Assembly (NCBI GenBank): GCA_030621655.1
Contig: JAUXHH010000015.1
Coordinates: 1-15,092, forward strand
Direction: 5' to 3'
DNA from: Desulfobacterales bacterium
GTDB lineage: Bacteria > Desulfobacterota > Desulfobulbia > Desulfobulbales > BM004
Length of the DNA: 15,092 nt
The notes under the pieces are model-generated. The model did no database searches and was not told where the DNA came from. It saw only the letters and a program-made list of their open reading frames with translations. Shown in pieces: positions 8,122 through 14,615 of this stretch (within the stretch, counting starts at the first letter, position 1; each line of letters opens with the position of its first letter). The translations under genes were made by a program, and so were the position numbers.

Positions 8122-9768
8122 ATGGGTTTAGCCAAAAACAGTCAAAGATTTTCATGCGATGTATTGGTCATAGGCGGAGGGGGTGCCGGTCTCAGAAGCG
8201 CCATTGAAGCAAGAGAAAACGGCGCCCGGGTTATCGTTGTTTCTAAAGCAAAGGTTGGGTACGGCAACAACACCATCATGTCGAAGGCCATTCTCACTTC
8301 TCCCGGATGGGGAGACAGCGGTGACAATCCGCAGGTTTACCTGCGTGACACCGTCATCGGGGGGCGGTATATCAACGACCAGAAACTGGTGAAGATGATG
8401 GCGGGTGAGGCCGGTCGGCAGCCTTCAGTACTGGAGAAATATGGTGCCAGTTTCTCAAAAACGGACGACAAGTTCGACCTTCTTGCCATTCCCGGCCACA
8501 CGTATGCTCGGGACGTTCAGGGCAAGAACCACATAGGCAAAGACTATATGATGCCACTGATAACCTATGCCAAGAATGCAGGAGTAGACTTCGTTGGCAG
8601 GGTTTTTATTACCAGGCTCATTGCCAGCAATAACAGAATCGCAGCAGTGACAGGGATTTCAGAAGATGGAAGTTTTGTCATCTTCACGGTCAAGTGTGTT
8701 ATTTTGGCCACCGGAGGCTACTCGCAGATTTATTATAATTCCAGTAACACGCCGGGAATAAACGGGGACGGCCTGGCCCTGGCCTACGAATTAGGCGTTC
8801 CCCTGAAGGATATGGAGTTCGTTCAGTACTATCCCACAGCCTCGGGAAAAAGGGGCAACAATCTCGTGTTGTATGAAGGTTTTCTGTTTAATGGGGCTGT
8901 GTTGAAAAACTCTGACAACGAGAACATCCTTGCCAAACATGGCCTGACCGACCCGAAGACTATCACCAGAGACCTTCTGGCTCAGACAATTTTTAAGGAA
9001 ATCAGGGATGGCTTTGCCAGGGAGCACGGCTTGTTAATGGATCTTAGCGGTGTGTCCGAAGAGAGGCTGACCAAGCTCAAGCCCATGCTGCCCAAAGGTG
9101 CGTCGGAGAGAAGAGAATGTATAGTATCGCCCACGACCCATCACACTATGGGAGGCATAATGATTGACAGCACCACCCGGACGGCTCTCCCCGGCCTTTT
9201 TGCTGTCGGCGAGGTCTGTGGTGGCATGCACGGCGCCAACCGACTTGCCGGCAATGCTCTTGCCGAAATTTTTGCCATGGGAGGAATTGCCGGGGCTAAT
9301 GCCGCCATTAATGCCAAAGAAAACGATATGAGCAGTGAGCCGGAAGACCAAATAAAAAATGAGAGAGAGAGGTTGGAAGCCCTTTTCTCCCAGGACGGCG
9401 AGGACTCACTGTCTTTGATTAAATCACTAAAAAAGATGATGTGGCAGAAAGCAGGGATCGTTAGAAGTCCGGACGATCTCGAAAAGGCATTGGCGCAGAT
9501 TGAAAATTTTAGATCCGAGAGCCTTAAATGCAGAATTGCAATACCCAAAGATCTCATGCACAACATCGGGCTTCAGAATATGCTGCTCCTCTCAGAGATG
9601 GTGTGCAGGTCAGCACTTCTAAGGACAGAGACCAGAGGGTCGCATTGCCGCTCCGACTACCCACAGGAAGATAACGCCAACTGGTTGAAAAATATTGTCA
9701 TACGTAAGGAAAAGGATGATATGGTGCTGGATATGCACCCTGTACAGCTGGAGTACGTTTCTCCATAA
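8122..9768 (+). CDS. Stand-alone FAD-dependent FrdA/SdhA-like flavoprotein (fumarate reductase-type, non-covalent FAD predicted)
   Basis: 548 aa. FAD GxGxxG is at 18-23. Where FrdA/SdhA carry the FAD-linking histidine (S-H-T), this protein has N49-N50-T51, so FAD should be non-covalent. Three substrate residues are kept: R283 (T-R-D), H340 in H-H-T-M-G-G, and R374 in H-G-A-N-R. The usual Q-x-H-P-T is Q235-Y-Y-P-T, with histidine replaced by tyrosine. The C-terminal helical domain (about 410-548) is present. Ribosome site AAGGGG lies 8 bases before ATG. No Fe-S or membrane subunit is adjacent, so it is either a soluble oxidoreductase for an unsaturated or dicarboxylic acid, or works with subunits elsewhere. 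L-aspartate oxidase and thiol:fumarate reductase subunit are alternatives. Confidence 0.82.
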   Translation: MGLAKNSQRFSCDVLVIGGGGAGLRSAIEARENGARVIVVSKAKVGYGNNTIMSKAILTSPGWGDSGDNPQVYLRDTVIGGRYINDQKLVKMMAGEAGRQPSVLEKYGASFSKTDDKFDLLAIPGHTYARDVQGKNHIGKDYMMPLITYAKNAGVDFVGRVFITRLIASNNRIAAVTGISEDGSFVIFTVKCVILATGGYSQIYYNSSNTPGINGDGLALAYELGVPLKDMEFVQYYPTASGKRGNNLVLYEGFLFNGAVLKNSDNENILAKHGLTDPKTITRDLLAQTIFKEIRDGFAREHGLLMDLSGVSEERLTKLKPMLPKGASERRECIVSPTTHHTMGGIMIDSTTRTALPGLFAVGEVCGGMHGANRLAGNALAEIFAMGGIAGANAAINAKENDMSSEPEDQIKNERERLEALFSQDGEDSLSLIKSLKKMMWQKAGIVRSPDDLEKALAQIENFRSESLKCRIAIPKDLMHNIGLQNMLLLSEMVCRSALLRTETRGSHCRSDYPQEDNANWLKNIVIRKEKDDMVLDMHPVQLEYVSP

Positions 9769-9881
9769 CAGCAAAGATAGTTACGCCCTCGTCGAATGAT
9801 AATTGGGTATAATAACATTTTCTGAATCACAGCTTTAGTGATAGATAACCATAAAAACACTACTATCTTCCGGAGTCCTAT

Positions 9882-10394
9882 TCATTTACGGTTTTTCTTC
9901 AGGATGGAAAATGGTGACGACTTTAATTCCTTTTTACAGTCACAGGACTCCAGGTTCAAATTTATGCCGCACTTGAGACATAATCCTTTGCACGACTCTG
10001 AACACAGGTGTTTTTCAAAAATCATAAGAAATACCTGCTGAATCAATATTTCAAATATATCAATGGCCGGTTCCTTCAGGTACATCACATCCATTTCTGA
10101 AGGACTGCATTCATGCTCGCCAGACTCCGGTACATTGCCGGGCACATATTCCAAGTCCAGCTCAAAACTGTTGTCAAGTTCCATGCTGAAACTTTCAGTG
10201 CACCTATCGCAATCAAATGTAATTATCGTTTGTATCTCCCCTGACAGCAAAACCCGGTCAACACCGTTACGTTTCAATACAATCACACTTTGAACCGGGC
10301 CTGTACGGTGCAGTTCACGGTCCGGAAACCATGATTCATCATTTATCTCATACCGCAGTCCCTCCTCAGGGATTTCGCCGAAACGCACCTTCAT
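9882..10394 (-). CDS. yceD: YceD/DUF177 family protein (23S rRNA accumulation factor-like)
   Basis: 170 aa. It shows the DUF177 pattern: a C62-x2-C65 pair in the middle (F-D-C-D-R-C), an acidic region, and a C-terminal cysteine set with C-K-G-L-C-x2-C-G-x-N-L-N followed by C-x-C, likely a zinc site. In E. coli and plants this family is needed for normal 23S rRNA levels. Ribosome site GAAGGTG precedes ATG by about 5 bases. In most bacteria rpmF (ribosomal protein L32) follows immediately; here the next 113 bases to the convergent flavoprotein gene contain no L32 frame. Probably co-transcribed with the ATP-grasp gene 48 bases upstream. Confidence 0.88.
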   Translation of the reverse strand: MKVRFGEIPEEGLRYEINDESWFPDRELHRTGPVQSVIVLKRNGVDRVLLSGEIQTIITFDCDRCTESFSMELDNSFELDLEYVPGNVPESGEHECSPSEMDVMYLKEPAIDIFEILIQQVFLMIFEKHLCSESCKGLCLKCGINLNLESCDCKKELKSSPFSILKKNRK

Positions 10395-10442
10395 GCCTGC
10401 ACCTTCAACACATCCAATTTTGTCTGAAAAGAATCGACATTC

Positions 10443-11336
10443 TCATGCATTATCCTGCAACCATTGTTCAACCGTATGCTGCAAAAGCTTATAAAATTTT
10501 TCCGACCCGCCAAGTCCTGTACGTCCGAAAGTATAGTTTATCTCCAGGAAAACAGGCTCCCCTTCATCAGGGGAAAATACGAGATCAAAGGCTGCCAGAT
10601 TGATACCTGAACGCTGACAGAACTGTTTGACCCTCTCCCTGCCTATTTCCTGCAGTTTCTGATCCGATTCAGCATCAACCTCGCCGCCCTGGGCAATATT
10701 GTGAAGAAACCCTTGTGCCTTTCGCCAATAACTGACAACCTGGTTTCCGATAACCACAACCCTGAGATCTCTATCCAGAGCCGGCAAATACTCCTGTATG
10801 ATAAAACCGCTGCTGCCCTGTAATTCAAACTGCAGCAGAGTTTGCAGCCTTTCTTCTAACTCCTTGGAGCTTTCAATCAACCAAACCTGTGTTCCTTCAC
10901 CACCACGTGCCCCTTTTAAAACAAAAGGAAACTGAGGAAGTGCAGGAACCTTATGGTCCATGTCCGGATGGTCACCCAAAAGGGATTCCACCCTGGGAAA
11001 GATCAGGGTATGGGGGTGCTTTATGTTAAATGCCCAGAAGGCAAGAGTATCACCAACTTTACCCTCCCACTGGAACCGGAGGTCATAGTTTGGAAAAACA
11101 AGTGGACACAATTTTTTGCACAGACAGTACAACTCCTTTTCAACGGTCTGGGGAAAAATAACCGCCCTGGATTTTTGTATTTTCCGGAACAGATTTTTAT
11201 CCCAGACGCCGCGGTTCCAGTAAAATGCTTCACCTGCAATCACAGGATGCATGGAGAGAATTTTCCCTGCCGGGATGTCTGGCCTGGATACATTTTCTGA
11301 GGGAACTGCCAGAGAGTCTTTACCTGTTAAATTCAT
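10443..11336 (-). CDS. ATP-grasp ligase, RimK/glutathione synthetase-like
   Basis: 297 aa. ATP-grasp features in order: phosphate-loop lysine K141 with the glycine-rich G-A-R-G-G-E-G-T; the adenine-contact segment I-I-Q-E-Y-L (178-183); the R-D-L-R-V-V-V-I-G strand; and metal ligands D250 and E264-x-N266 in F-L-E-I-N-Y. Such enzymes form amide or thioester bonds through an acyl-phosphate; the substrates cannot be read from sequence. The N-terminal 130 residues are the variable pre-ATP domain. ATG at 11336 with AAGG about 5 bases upstream. It lies 93 bases after the selenoprotein gene and 48 before yceD on the same strand, so a shared transcript is likely but not certain. Confidence 0.85.
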   Translation of the reverse strand: MNLTGKDSLAVPSENVSRPDIPAGKILSMHPVIAGEAFYWNRGVWDKNLFRKIQKSRAVIFPQTVEKELYCLCKKLCPLVFPNYDLRFQWEGKVGDTLAFWAFNIKHPHTLIFPRVESLLGDHPDMDHKVPALPQFPFVLKGARGGEGTQVWLIESSKELEERLQTLLQFELQGSSGFIIQEYLPALDRDLRVVVIGNQVVSYWRKAQGFLHNIAQGGEVDAESDQKLQEIGRERVKQFCQRSGINLAAFDLVFSPDEGEPVFLEINYTFGRTGLGGSEKFYKLLQHTVEQWLQDNA

Positions 11337-11429
11337 AAGCCTTAGCAGAACAATTAAAATTCTTTAAAAACCTTGGCCAGAGAATCGCCTGCAACATGGA
11401 GATTGAATTCGTTAAAATACCCGAACGGA

Positions 11430-12074
11430 CTAAAGTTTTTGGAGCTCTGCAATGATAGTTTCCGGATCAAGACGATTGGTGTAATCAGCATCAATCAAGG
11501 CAAACGAAACTATGCCGTTTTGTGCAACCACATAGGTTGCCGGAATGGGAAGTTCAAAATTCCGGTCGCCGTTTGCTGTTGGCAGATCAATACCGAAATT
11601 TTTATAAATTTCCTGCATTTTATCTGTAAGCTTAAAAACAATCCCAAAATCCCCGGCCACCTTGTTGCCGATATCGCTAAGAACCTCAAATTCCAGGGCC
11701 AGCTTTTCGGCTGTGGACAAAGAATTATCCGGCAGTTGGGGTGATATGGTCACCAGTTCTGCATCCAGTGATTTAATTTTCGGTAATGATTGCTGCAAAG
11801 ACCGCAGCTCAAGATTACAAAACGGTCACCAGGCGCCTCGATAAAAACTTAAGACCATGGGTCCTTTAGATAATATATCTTCGGAAGAAACCATCTGCCC
11901 TGCTACATTGGGGAGAATAAAGGGAGGAGCTTTGTCACCGGCCTGGCAGCTTGTTTTTTCAATACCTGACTGGGCCAGTCCTTGCACAAATTGCCCAATC
12001 TCTTCCAGTATCTCCCGTGGTACTTCCCGGCCCAGTTGCTGTTTCAAATCATTGAGTTGTTCTGTTAAGCCCAT
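11430..12074 (-). CDS. Selenocysteine-containing peroxiredoxin-like (AhpC/TSA, PRX_like2) protein; UGA at 11826-11828 read as Sec
   Basis: 214 aa if the in-frame UGA (codon 83, bases 11828-11826) is read through; stop is TAG at 11430-11432. Residues 1-82 hold an N-terminal helical region and the thioredoxin-fold start (G-D-K-A-P-P-F, then V-L-S-F-Y-R-G-A-W). Residues 84-214 complete the fold (P-F-C-N-L-E-L, V-T-I-S-P-Q, I-P-A-T-Y-V-V). Relatives have F-Y-R-G-x-W-C-P-x-C, so UGA falls exactly on the first, nucleophilic cysteine of the C-x-x-C, giving U83-P-F-C86. A SECIS-like hairpin follows directly. Start: ATG 12074 with GAGGT; the frame is open to 12122 but without a ribosome site. Expected role: thiol/selenol peroxide or disulfide reduction. 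A nonsense mutation is the alternative, made unlikely by the intact 131-codon downstream frame, position and hairpin. Confidence 0.9.
11783..11818 (-). promoter_or_regulatory. Bacterial SECIS-like element after the in-frame UGA
   Basis: Read on the minus strand: lower stem GUAAU/AUUAC (11818-11814 with 11787-11783), internal loop CUUGA/AAUC, upper stem GCUGC/GCAGC (11808-11804 with 11796-11792), and apical loop GGUCUUU (11803-11797). The apical loop begins 22 bases after the UGA and starts with GGUCU, the same loop core as the E. coli fdhF SECIS bound by SelB. The spacing and loop G match the known rules for bacterial SECIS elements. Confidence 0.85.
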
Positions 12075-12225
12075 AATTACCTCTCTTTGTTTTGATTCAT
12101 TGTTCCTGGATGGTCCTGCCAATTAAATACTTATCAAAGAGCTTCAGCGTGGTTATTATATTATATTAAGTCTTTATCCGGTCTTTTGGTAATAATATTA
12201 AAAAATTTACCGTGGTATACAGCCT
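12075..12225. promoter_or_regulatory. Divergent promoter region, selenoprotein operon and PilZ gene
   Basis: Strongly AT-rich spacer between divergent starts. Two overlapping TATAAT matches read on the minus strand (12165-12160 and 12160-12155) could be -10 boxes for the selenoprotein unit, but neither has a good -35 at 16-18 bases. No operator or riboswitch is evident. Confidence 0.3.
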
Positions 12226-12726
12226 ATGCAAATGGTCTGGTTCATGACAATGATTGTTTTTACTGTCGCTTTTTTTCTTATCTTTTTAGCAGTCTATTTC
12301 TTCAGGCCGAAAAGGGACGATAAAATTATACCTGTTAACCTTGAAAGGGAACTTATCGATCCTGAAGAAATCTCTCTTCCCAACAGGGTGGAACCAAACT
12401 GGCCTGCAACCATTAAAACATCTTCCGGAAAAACTGCTGAGGCCATTATCACAAGTATTACGCATGGCAGCGGATTTATAACAAGTACCATGAAGCTGGC
12501 CATCGGTAAAAAATTTCAACTCACCATCCATTTGCCGGACCGATCCCCACTGCAGTTAAGGGCTGAGGTTACCTGGTCCAATTTGCACCTGCCGGTTGAA
12601 AAAGTGGTAAACCAGGGCATGGGCATCCGCTTCATTGAGGCTGGTGAAGATGCAGTCTGCCTCATCAACGATACAATTGCTCAACATGCAATGGCTGTTA
12701 AAGCTGAAGAGACTGTTCCGTCATAA
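12226..12726 (+). CDS. Membrane-anchored PilZ-like domain protein (degenerate c-di-GMP motifs)
   Basis: 166 aa. A single N-terminal membrane helix (about 5-26) is followed by a charged linker and a PilZ-like beta-barrel from about residue 52 to 155, ending with the typical M-G-I-R-F strand. The c-di-GMP contacts are degraded: only R54 remains of R-x-x-x-R, and the D-x-S-x-x-G motif reads S77-I-T79-H-G-S82. It may therefore sense another ligand, bind a protein partner, or be a non-binding PilZ. No clear Shine-Dalgarno precedes either ATG (12226 or 12232), so the exact start is uncertain. Convergent with the HIT gene, only 26 bases apart. Confidence 0.75.
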   Translation: MQMVWFMTMIVFTVAFFLIFLAVYFFRPKRDDKIIPVNLERELIDPEEISLPNRVEPNWPATIKTSSGKTAEAIITSITHGSGFITSTMKLAIGKKFQLTIHLPDRSPLQLRAEVTWSNLHLPVEKVVNQGMGIRFIEAGEDAVCLINDTIAQHAMAVKAEETVPS

Positions 12727-12752
12727 ACGCGGTATTTTGAATAATTATCTGG

Positions 12753-13094
12753 TTATCCTGGAGGCCATTTTAAAGAACGTCCCGCCATAAGATGAAAATG
12801 CACATGCATGACTAATTGCCCGGCACCAACACCGTTGTTAAGCACCAAACGGTAGCCATCTGCGACCCCTTCCTTTTCAGCAACCTTATGGGCTACAAAA
12901 ATCAGGTGCCCTAAAAGCTCCTGGTCGGAAACCTCCGCGTCATTTAATTGCTCCATCGGTTTTTTAGGAATTATAAGAATATGGACCGGAGCCTGTGGAT
13001 TGACGTCCCTGAATGCAAGACTTGAATCATCTTCATAGACAATATCTGCTGGAATTTCCTTATTGATAATCTTTGTAAAAATCGTATCCGACAT
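12753..13094 (-). CDS. HIT-family nucleotide hydrolase (HinT/PKCI type)
   Basis: 113 aa, the usual length of the HinT group. The histidine triad H-V-H-F-H lies near the C-terminus (residues 97-101), followed by M-A-G-R and the W-P-P-G end typical of these proteins. The N-terminus T-I-F-x-K-I-I-N-K-E-I-P-A is a classic match. Such enzymes hydrolyse adenosine phosphoramidates and related nucleotides (for example AMP-lysine) in the cytoplasm. AGGAGGG lies 9 bases before ATG. Monocistronic in view; divergent from the OYE gene. Confidence 0.95.
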   Translation of the reverse strand: MSDTIFTKIINKEIPADIVYEDDSSLAFRDVNPQAPVHILIIPKKPMEQLNDAEVSDQELLGHLIFVAHKVAEKEGVADGYRLVLNNGVGAGQLVMHVHFHLMAGRSLKWPPG

Positions 13095-13417
13095 ATCTTT
13101 CTACCCTCCTGTTTTTTATCCTTTAGCTCAAATCAAGATATATATGTAATCCTGATTCTTTGCAAGGCATCATCACAACCTTTACTAAAAAATACTAAGA
13201 TTTTTACATTCTCGATATAATTGCCAATCCCCCACAAAATAAAGAGGTGCAACTTTGTCAGACACGTATTTTATCTCCCTTTCAGCTTCTTTTATTTCCA
13301 GGTGTCTGACAATCTCATTGTTATTTGACCCGACACCCATATTTCAGGTACACTGGCATTATTAAAAAATTCCTCTTTCGTTGGAATTCTTCATTTCATT
13401 ACATTCATGGAGGGGCT
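13095..13417. promoter_or_regulatory. HIT/OYE divergent region with a likely sigma70 promoter for the OYE gene
   Basis: No gene is seen. A plus-strand promoter TTGACC (13325-13330), 18-base spacer, TACACT (13349-13354) would start about 57 bases before the OYE ATG. The two operator-like palindromes at 13255-13312 lie upstream of this -35 box. The OYE ribosome site GGAGGGG is immediately before its ATG. Confidence 0.5.
13255..13312. promoter_or_regulatory. Paired palindromic operator-like sites (TGTC-W-GACA)
   Basis: TTGTCAGACAC (13255-13265) and its exact reverse complement GTGTCTGACAA (13302-13312) are 36 bases apart. Each contains its own 9-base palindrome TGTC-A/T-GACA and is one base short of TTGTCWGACAA, a form used by GntR/FadR-type regulators. 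The right copy ends 12 bases before the -35 box. They may be two repressor sites allowing looping, or a long-loop hairpin. No regulator gene lies in the window. Confidence 0.5.
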
Positions 13418-14542
13418 ATGAATACATTATTTGACCAGACAACGATTAACGGTATGACCTTGAAAAACCGCCTTGCCCGTTCGGCGACCTGGGAAGGAAT
13501 GTGCGATGCTGATGGCAAACCCGGCCAAAAGCTTATTGATTTTTATCGTACACTTGCACGTGGCAATGTGGGGCTCATCATAACCGGCTATACATTTGTC
13601 AGCCCTGAAGGAAAACATTTGCCCGGTAAAATGGGAATCCATACTGATGACTTTTCAGATACCATGAAAGAGATGACCAGGGCGGTGCATGAGGATGGTG
13701 GAAAAATATGCATCCAGCTTGTACATGCAGGCGGCCAGACCGATTCATCCAAGGCCGGACGAAAACCCCTCGCCCCTTCTGCGGTGAAACTTGACCAGTA
13801 CCCTGAATTACCTGCTGAAATGACAGGGGAGGATATTTCCAGGGTCATAACTGCCTTTGGGGCTGGGGCCCGCCGTGCCAAAGACTGGGGCTTTGACGCT
13901 GTCCAACTCCATGGAGCACATGGATTTCTCATTAACCAGTTCCTTTCCCCTTTAACCAACCAGAGGAAAGATGAGTATGGCGGTTCCATAGAAAATAGGT
14001 GCCGTTTCCTCCTGAAATCTTACCGGGCAATCCGGTCTGCTGTGGGGCCTGATTTCCCAGTTATGATAAAGCTGAACGGTTCAGACAATCTTGCCGGAGG
14101 TCTCACCATTGAAGATGCTGTTTTTGCAGCAAAGGCCCTCGATAAAGAAGGTATCGACTGTATTGAAGTGAGTGGAGGCACACCTGCTTCCGGTGATCAG
14201 AACCCTGCAAGAACAAAGATCAACTCCCCTGAAAAAGAAGCCTACAACCTTCCACTTGCCCGCCGGATCCGGGCTGCTGTCAAATGTCCGATCATGGTGG
14301 TAGGTGGATTCAGAAGCTTTGAAGTTGCTGAAAAAACCATTCAGGAATCTGCTGATTATATTTCCATGGCACGCCCCTTTATCCGAGAACCTGACCTGGC
14401 AAAACGCTGGCAGGAGGGAGACAGGTCGCCGGCCCGTTGTATCTCCTGCAACAGCTGTTTTATGCCAGGGATTAAAGAAGGCGGAATTTATTGTGTCGTA
14501 GAAAAAAAAGAGCAAGAGAAAAAACAAAAAAACCGCAAGTGA
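13418..14542 (+). CDS. NADH:flavin oxidoreductase, Old Yellow Enzyme family, with C-terminal cysteine cluster
   Basis: 374 aa from ATG 13418 (GGAGGGG just upstream); the frame is open to 13325 but without a ribosome site. It is an FMN-binding TIM barrel: N-R-L-A-R-S-A-T near the N-terminus, Q-L-V-H-A-G, then H-G-A-H-G-F-L-I-N-Q-F-L-S-P and Y-G-G-S-I-E-N-R, and M-A-R-P-F near the end. It reduces activated C=C bonds of enones or dienoyl-type substrates using NAD(P)H. A C-terminal C341-x2-C344-x2-C347-x11-C359 resembles the [4Fe-4S] site of 2,4-dienoyl-CoA reductases (C-x2-C-x3-C-x11-C), but the second flavin/NAD domain of those enzymes is absent. The last dozen residues are lysine-rich because the DNA doubles as the U-tract of an opposing terminator. 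Confidence 0.9.
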   Translation: MNTLFDQTTINGMTLKNRLARSATWEGMCDADGKPGQKLIDFYRTLARGNVGLIITGYTFVSPEGKHLPGKMGIHTDDFSDTMKEMTRAVHEDGGKICIQLVHAGGQTDSSKAGRKPLAPSAVKLDQYPELPAEMTGEDISRVITAFGAGARRAKDWGFDAVQLHGAHGFLINQFLSPLTNQRKDEYGGSIENRCRFLLKSYRAIRSAVGPDFPVMIKLNGSDNLAGGLTIEDAVFAAKALDKEGIDCIEVSGGTPASGDQNPARTKINSPEKEAYNLPLARRIRAAVKCPIMVVGGFRSFEVAEKTIQESADYISMARPFIREPDLAKRWQEGDRSPARCISCNSCFMPGIKEGGIYCVVEKKEQEKKQKNRK

Positions 14543-14558
14543 AATTAATCACCTGCGG
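14512..14558 (-). terminator. Intrinsic terminator of the minus-strand small ORF(s)
   Basis: Read on the minus strand: CCGCA-G-GTGA, loop TTAATT, TCAC-T-TGCGG (14558-14533), a 9-bp stem with one internal mismatch, followed at once by seven U, G, six U and a C/U-rich run (14532-14512). On the plus strand the hairpin is followed by CATGGGGG, so it is directional. It overlaps the stop codon and tail of the OYE gene. Confidence 0.85.
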
Positions 14559-14576
14559 CATGGGGGATTATGAAAA

Positions 14577-14603
14577 CCTATTAACTGCCAAGCTGTTAAC
14601 AGG
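14577..14603 (-). repeat. Upstream 3'-UTR hairpin of the minus-strand small ORF
   Basis: CCTGUUAAC / GUUAAUAGG with a 9-base loop. The single plus-strand mismatch (A-C) becomes a G-U pair in minus-strand RNA, so the stem is complete only on that strand. It sits 12 bases after the small ORF stop and 18 bases before the terminator hairpin. Confidence 0.6.
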
Positions 14604-14615
14604 TCTATCATTGGG

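Noticed and set aside
9838..9868. GATAG/CTATC inverted repeat between the convergent flavoprotein and yceD genes as a bidirectional terminator
   Set aside because: Only five pairs with a long loop and no proper U-tract on either side.
11337..11429. Peptide-like frame (…G-Y-F-N-E-F-N-L-H-V-A-G-D-S-L-A…) between the selenoprotein and ATP-grasp genes
   Set aside because: No start codon or ribosome site and too short. The selenoprotein already has a normal-length C-terminus, so a frameshifted extension is not needed.
11826..12122. A separate truncated redoxin gene ending at the UGA, with 11430-11798 as a second gene
   Set aside because: The two parts are in one frame and together form one complete thioredoxin fold. 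The downstream part has no internal start with a ribosome site, and a SECIS-like hairpin follows the UGA, so Sec readthrough explains both.
13325..13417. N-terminal extension of the OYE protein from the upstream ATG
   Set aside because: It would cover the promoter-like elements, has no ribosome site, and the ATG at 13418 has GGAGGGG and matches the usual OYE N-terminus.
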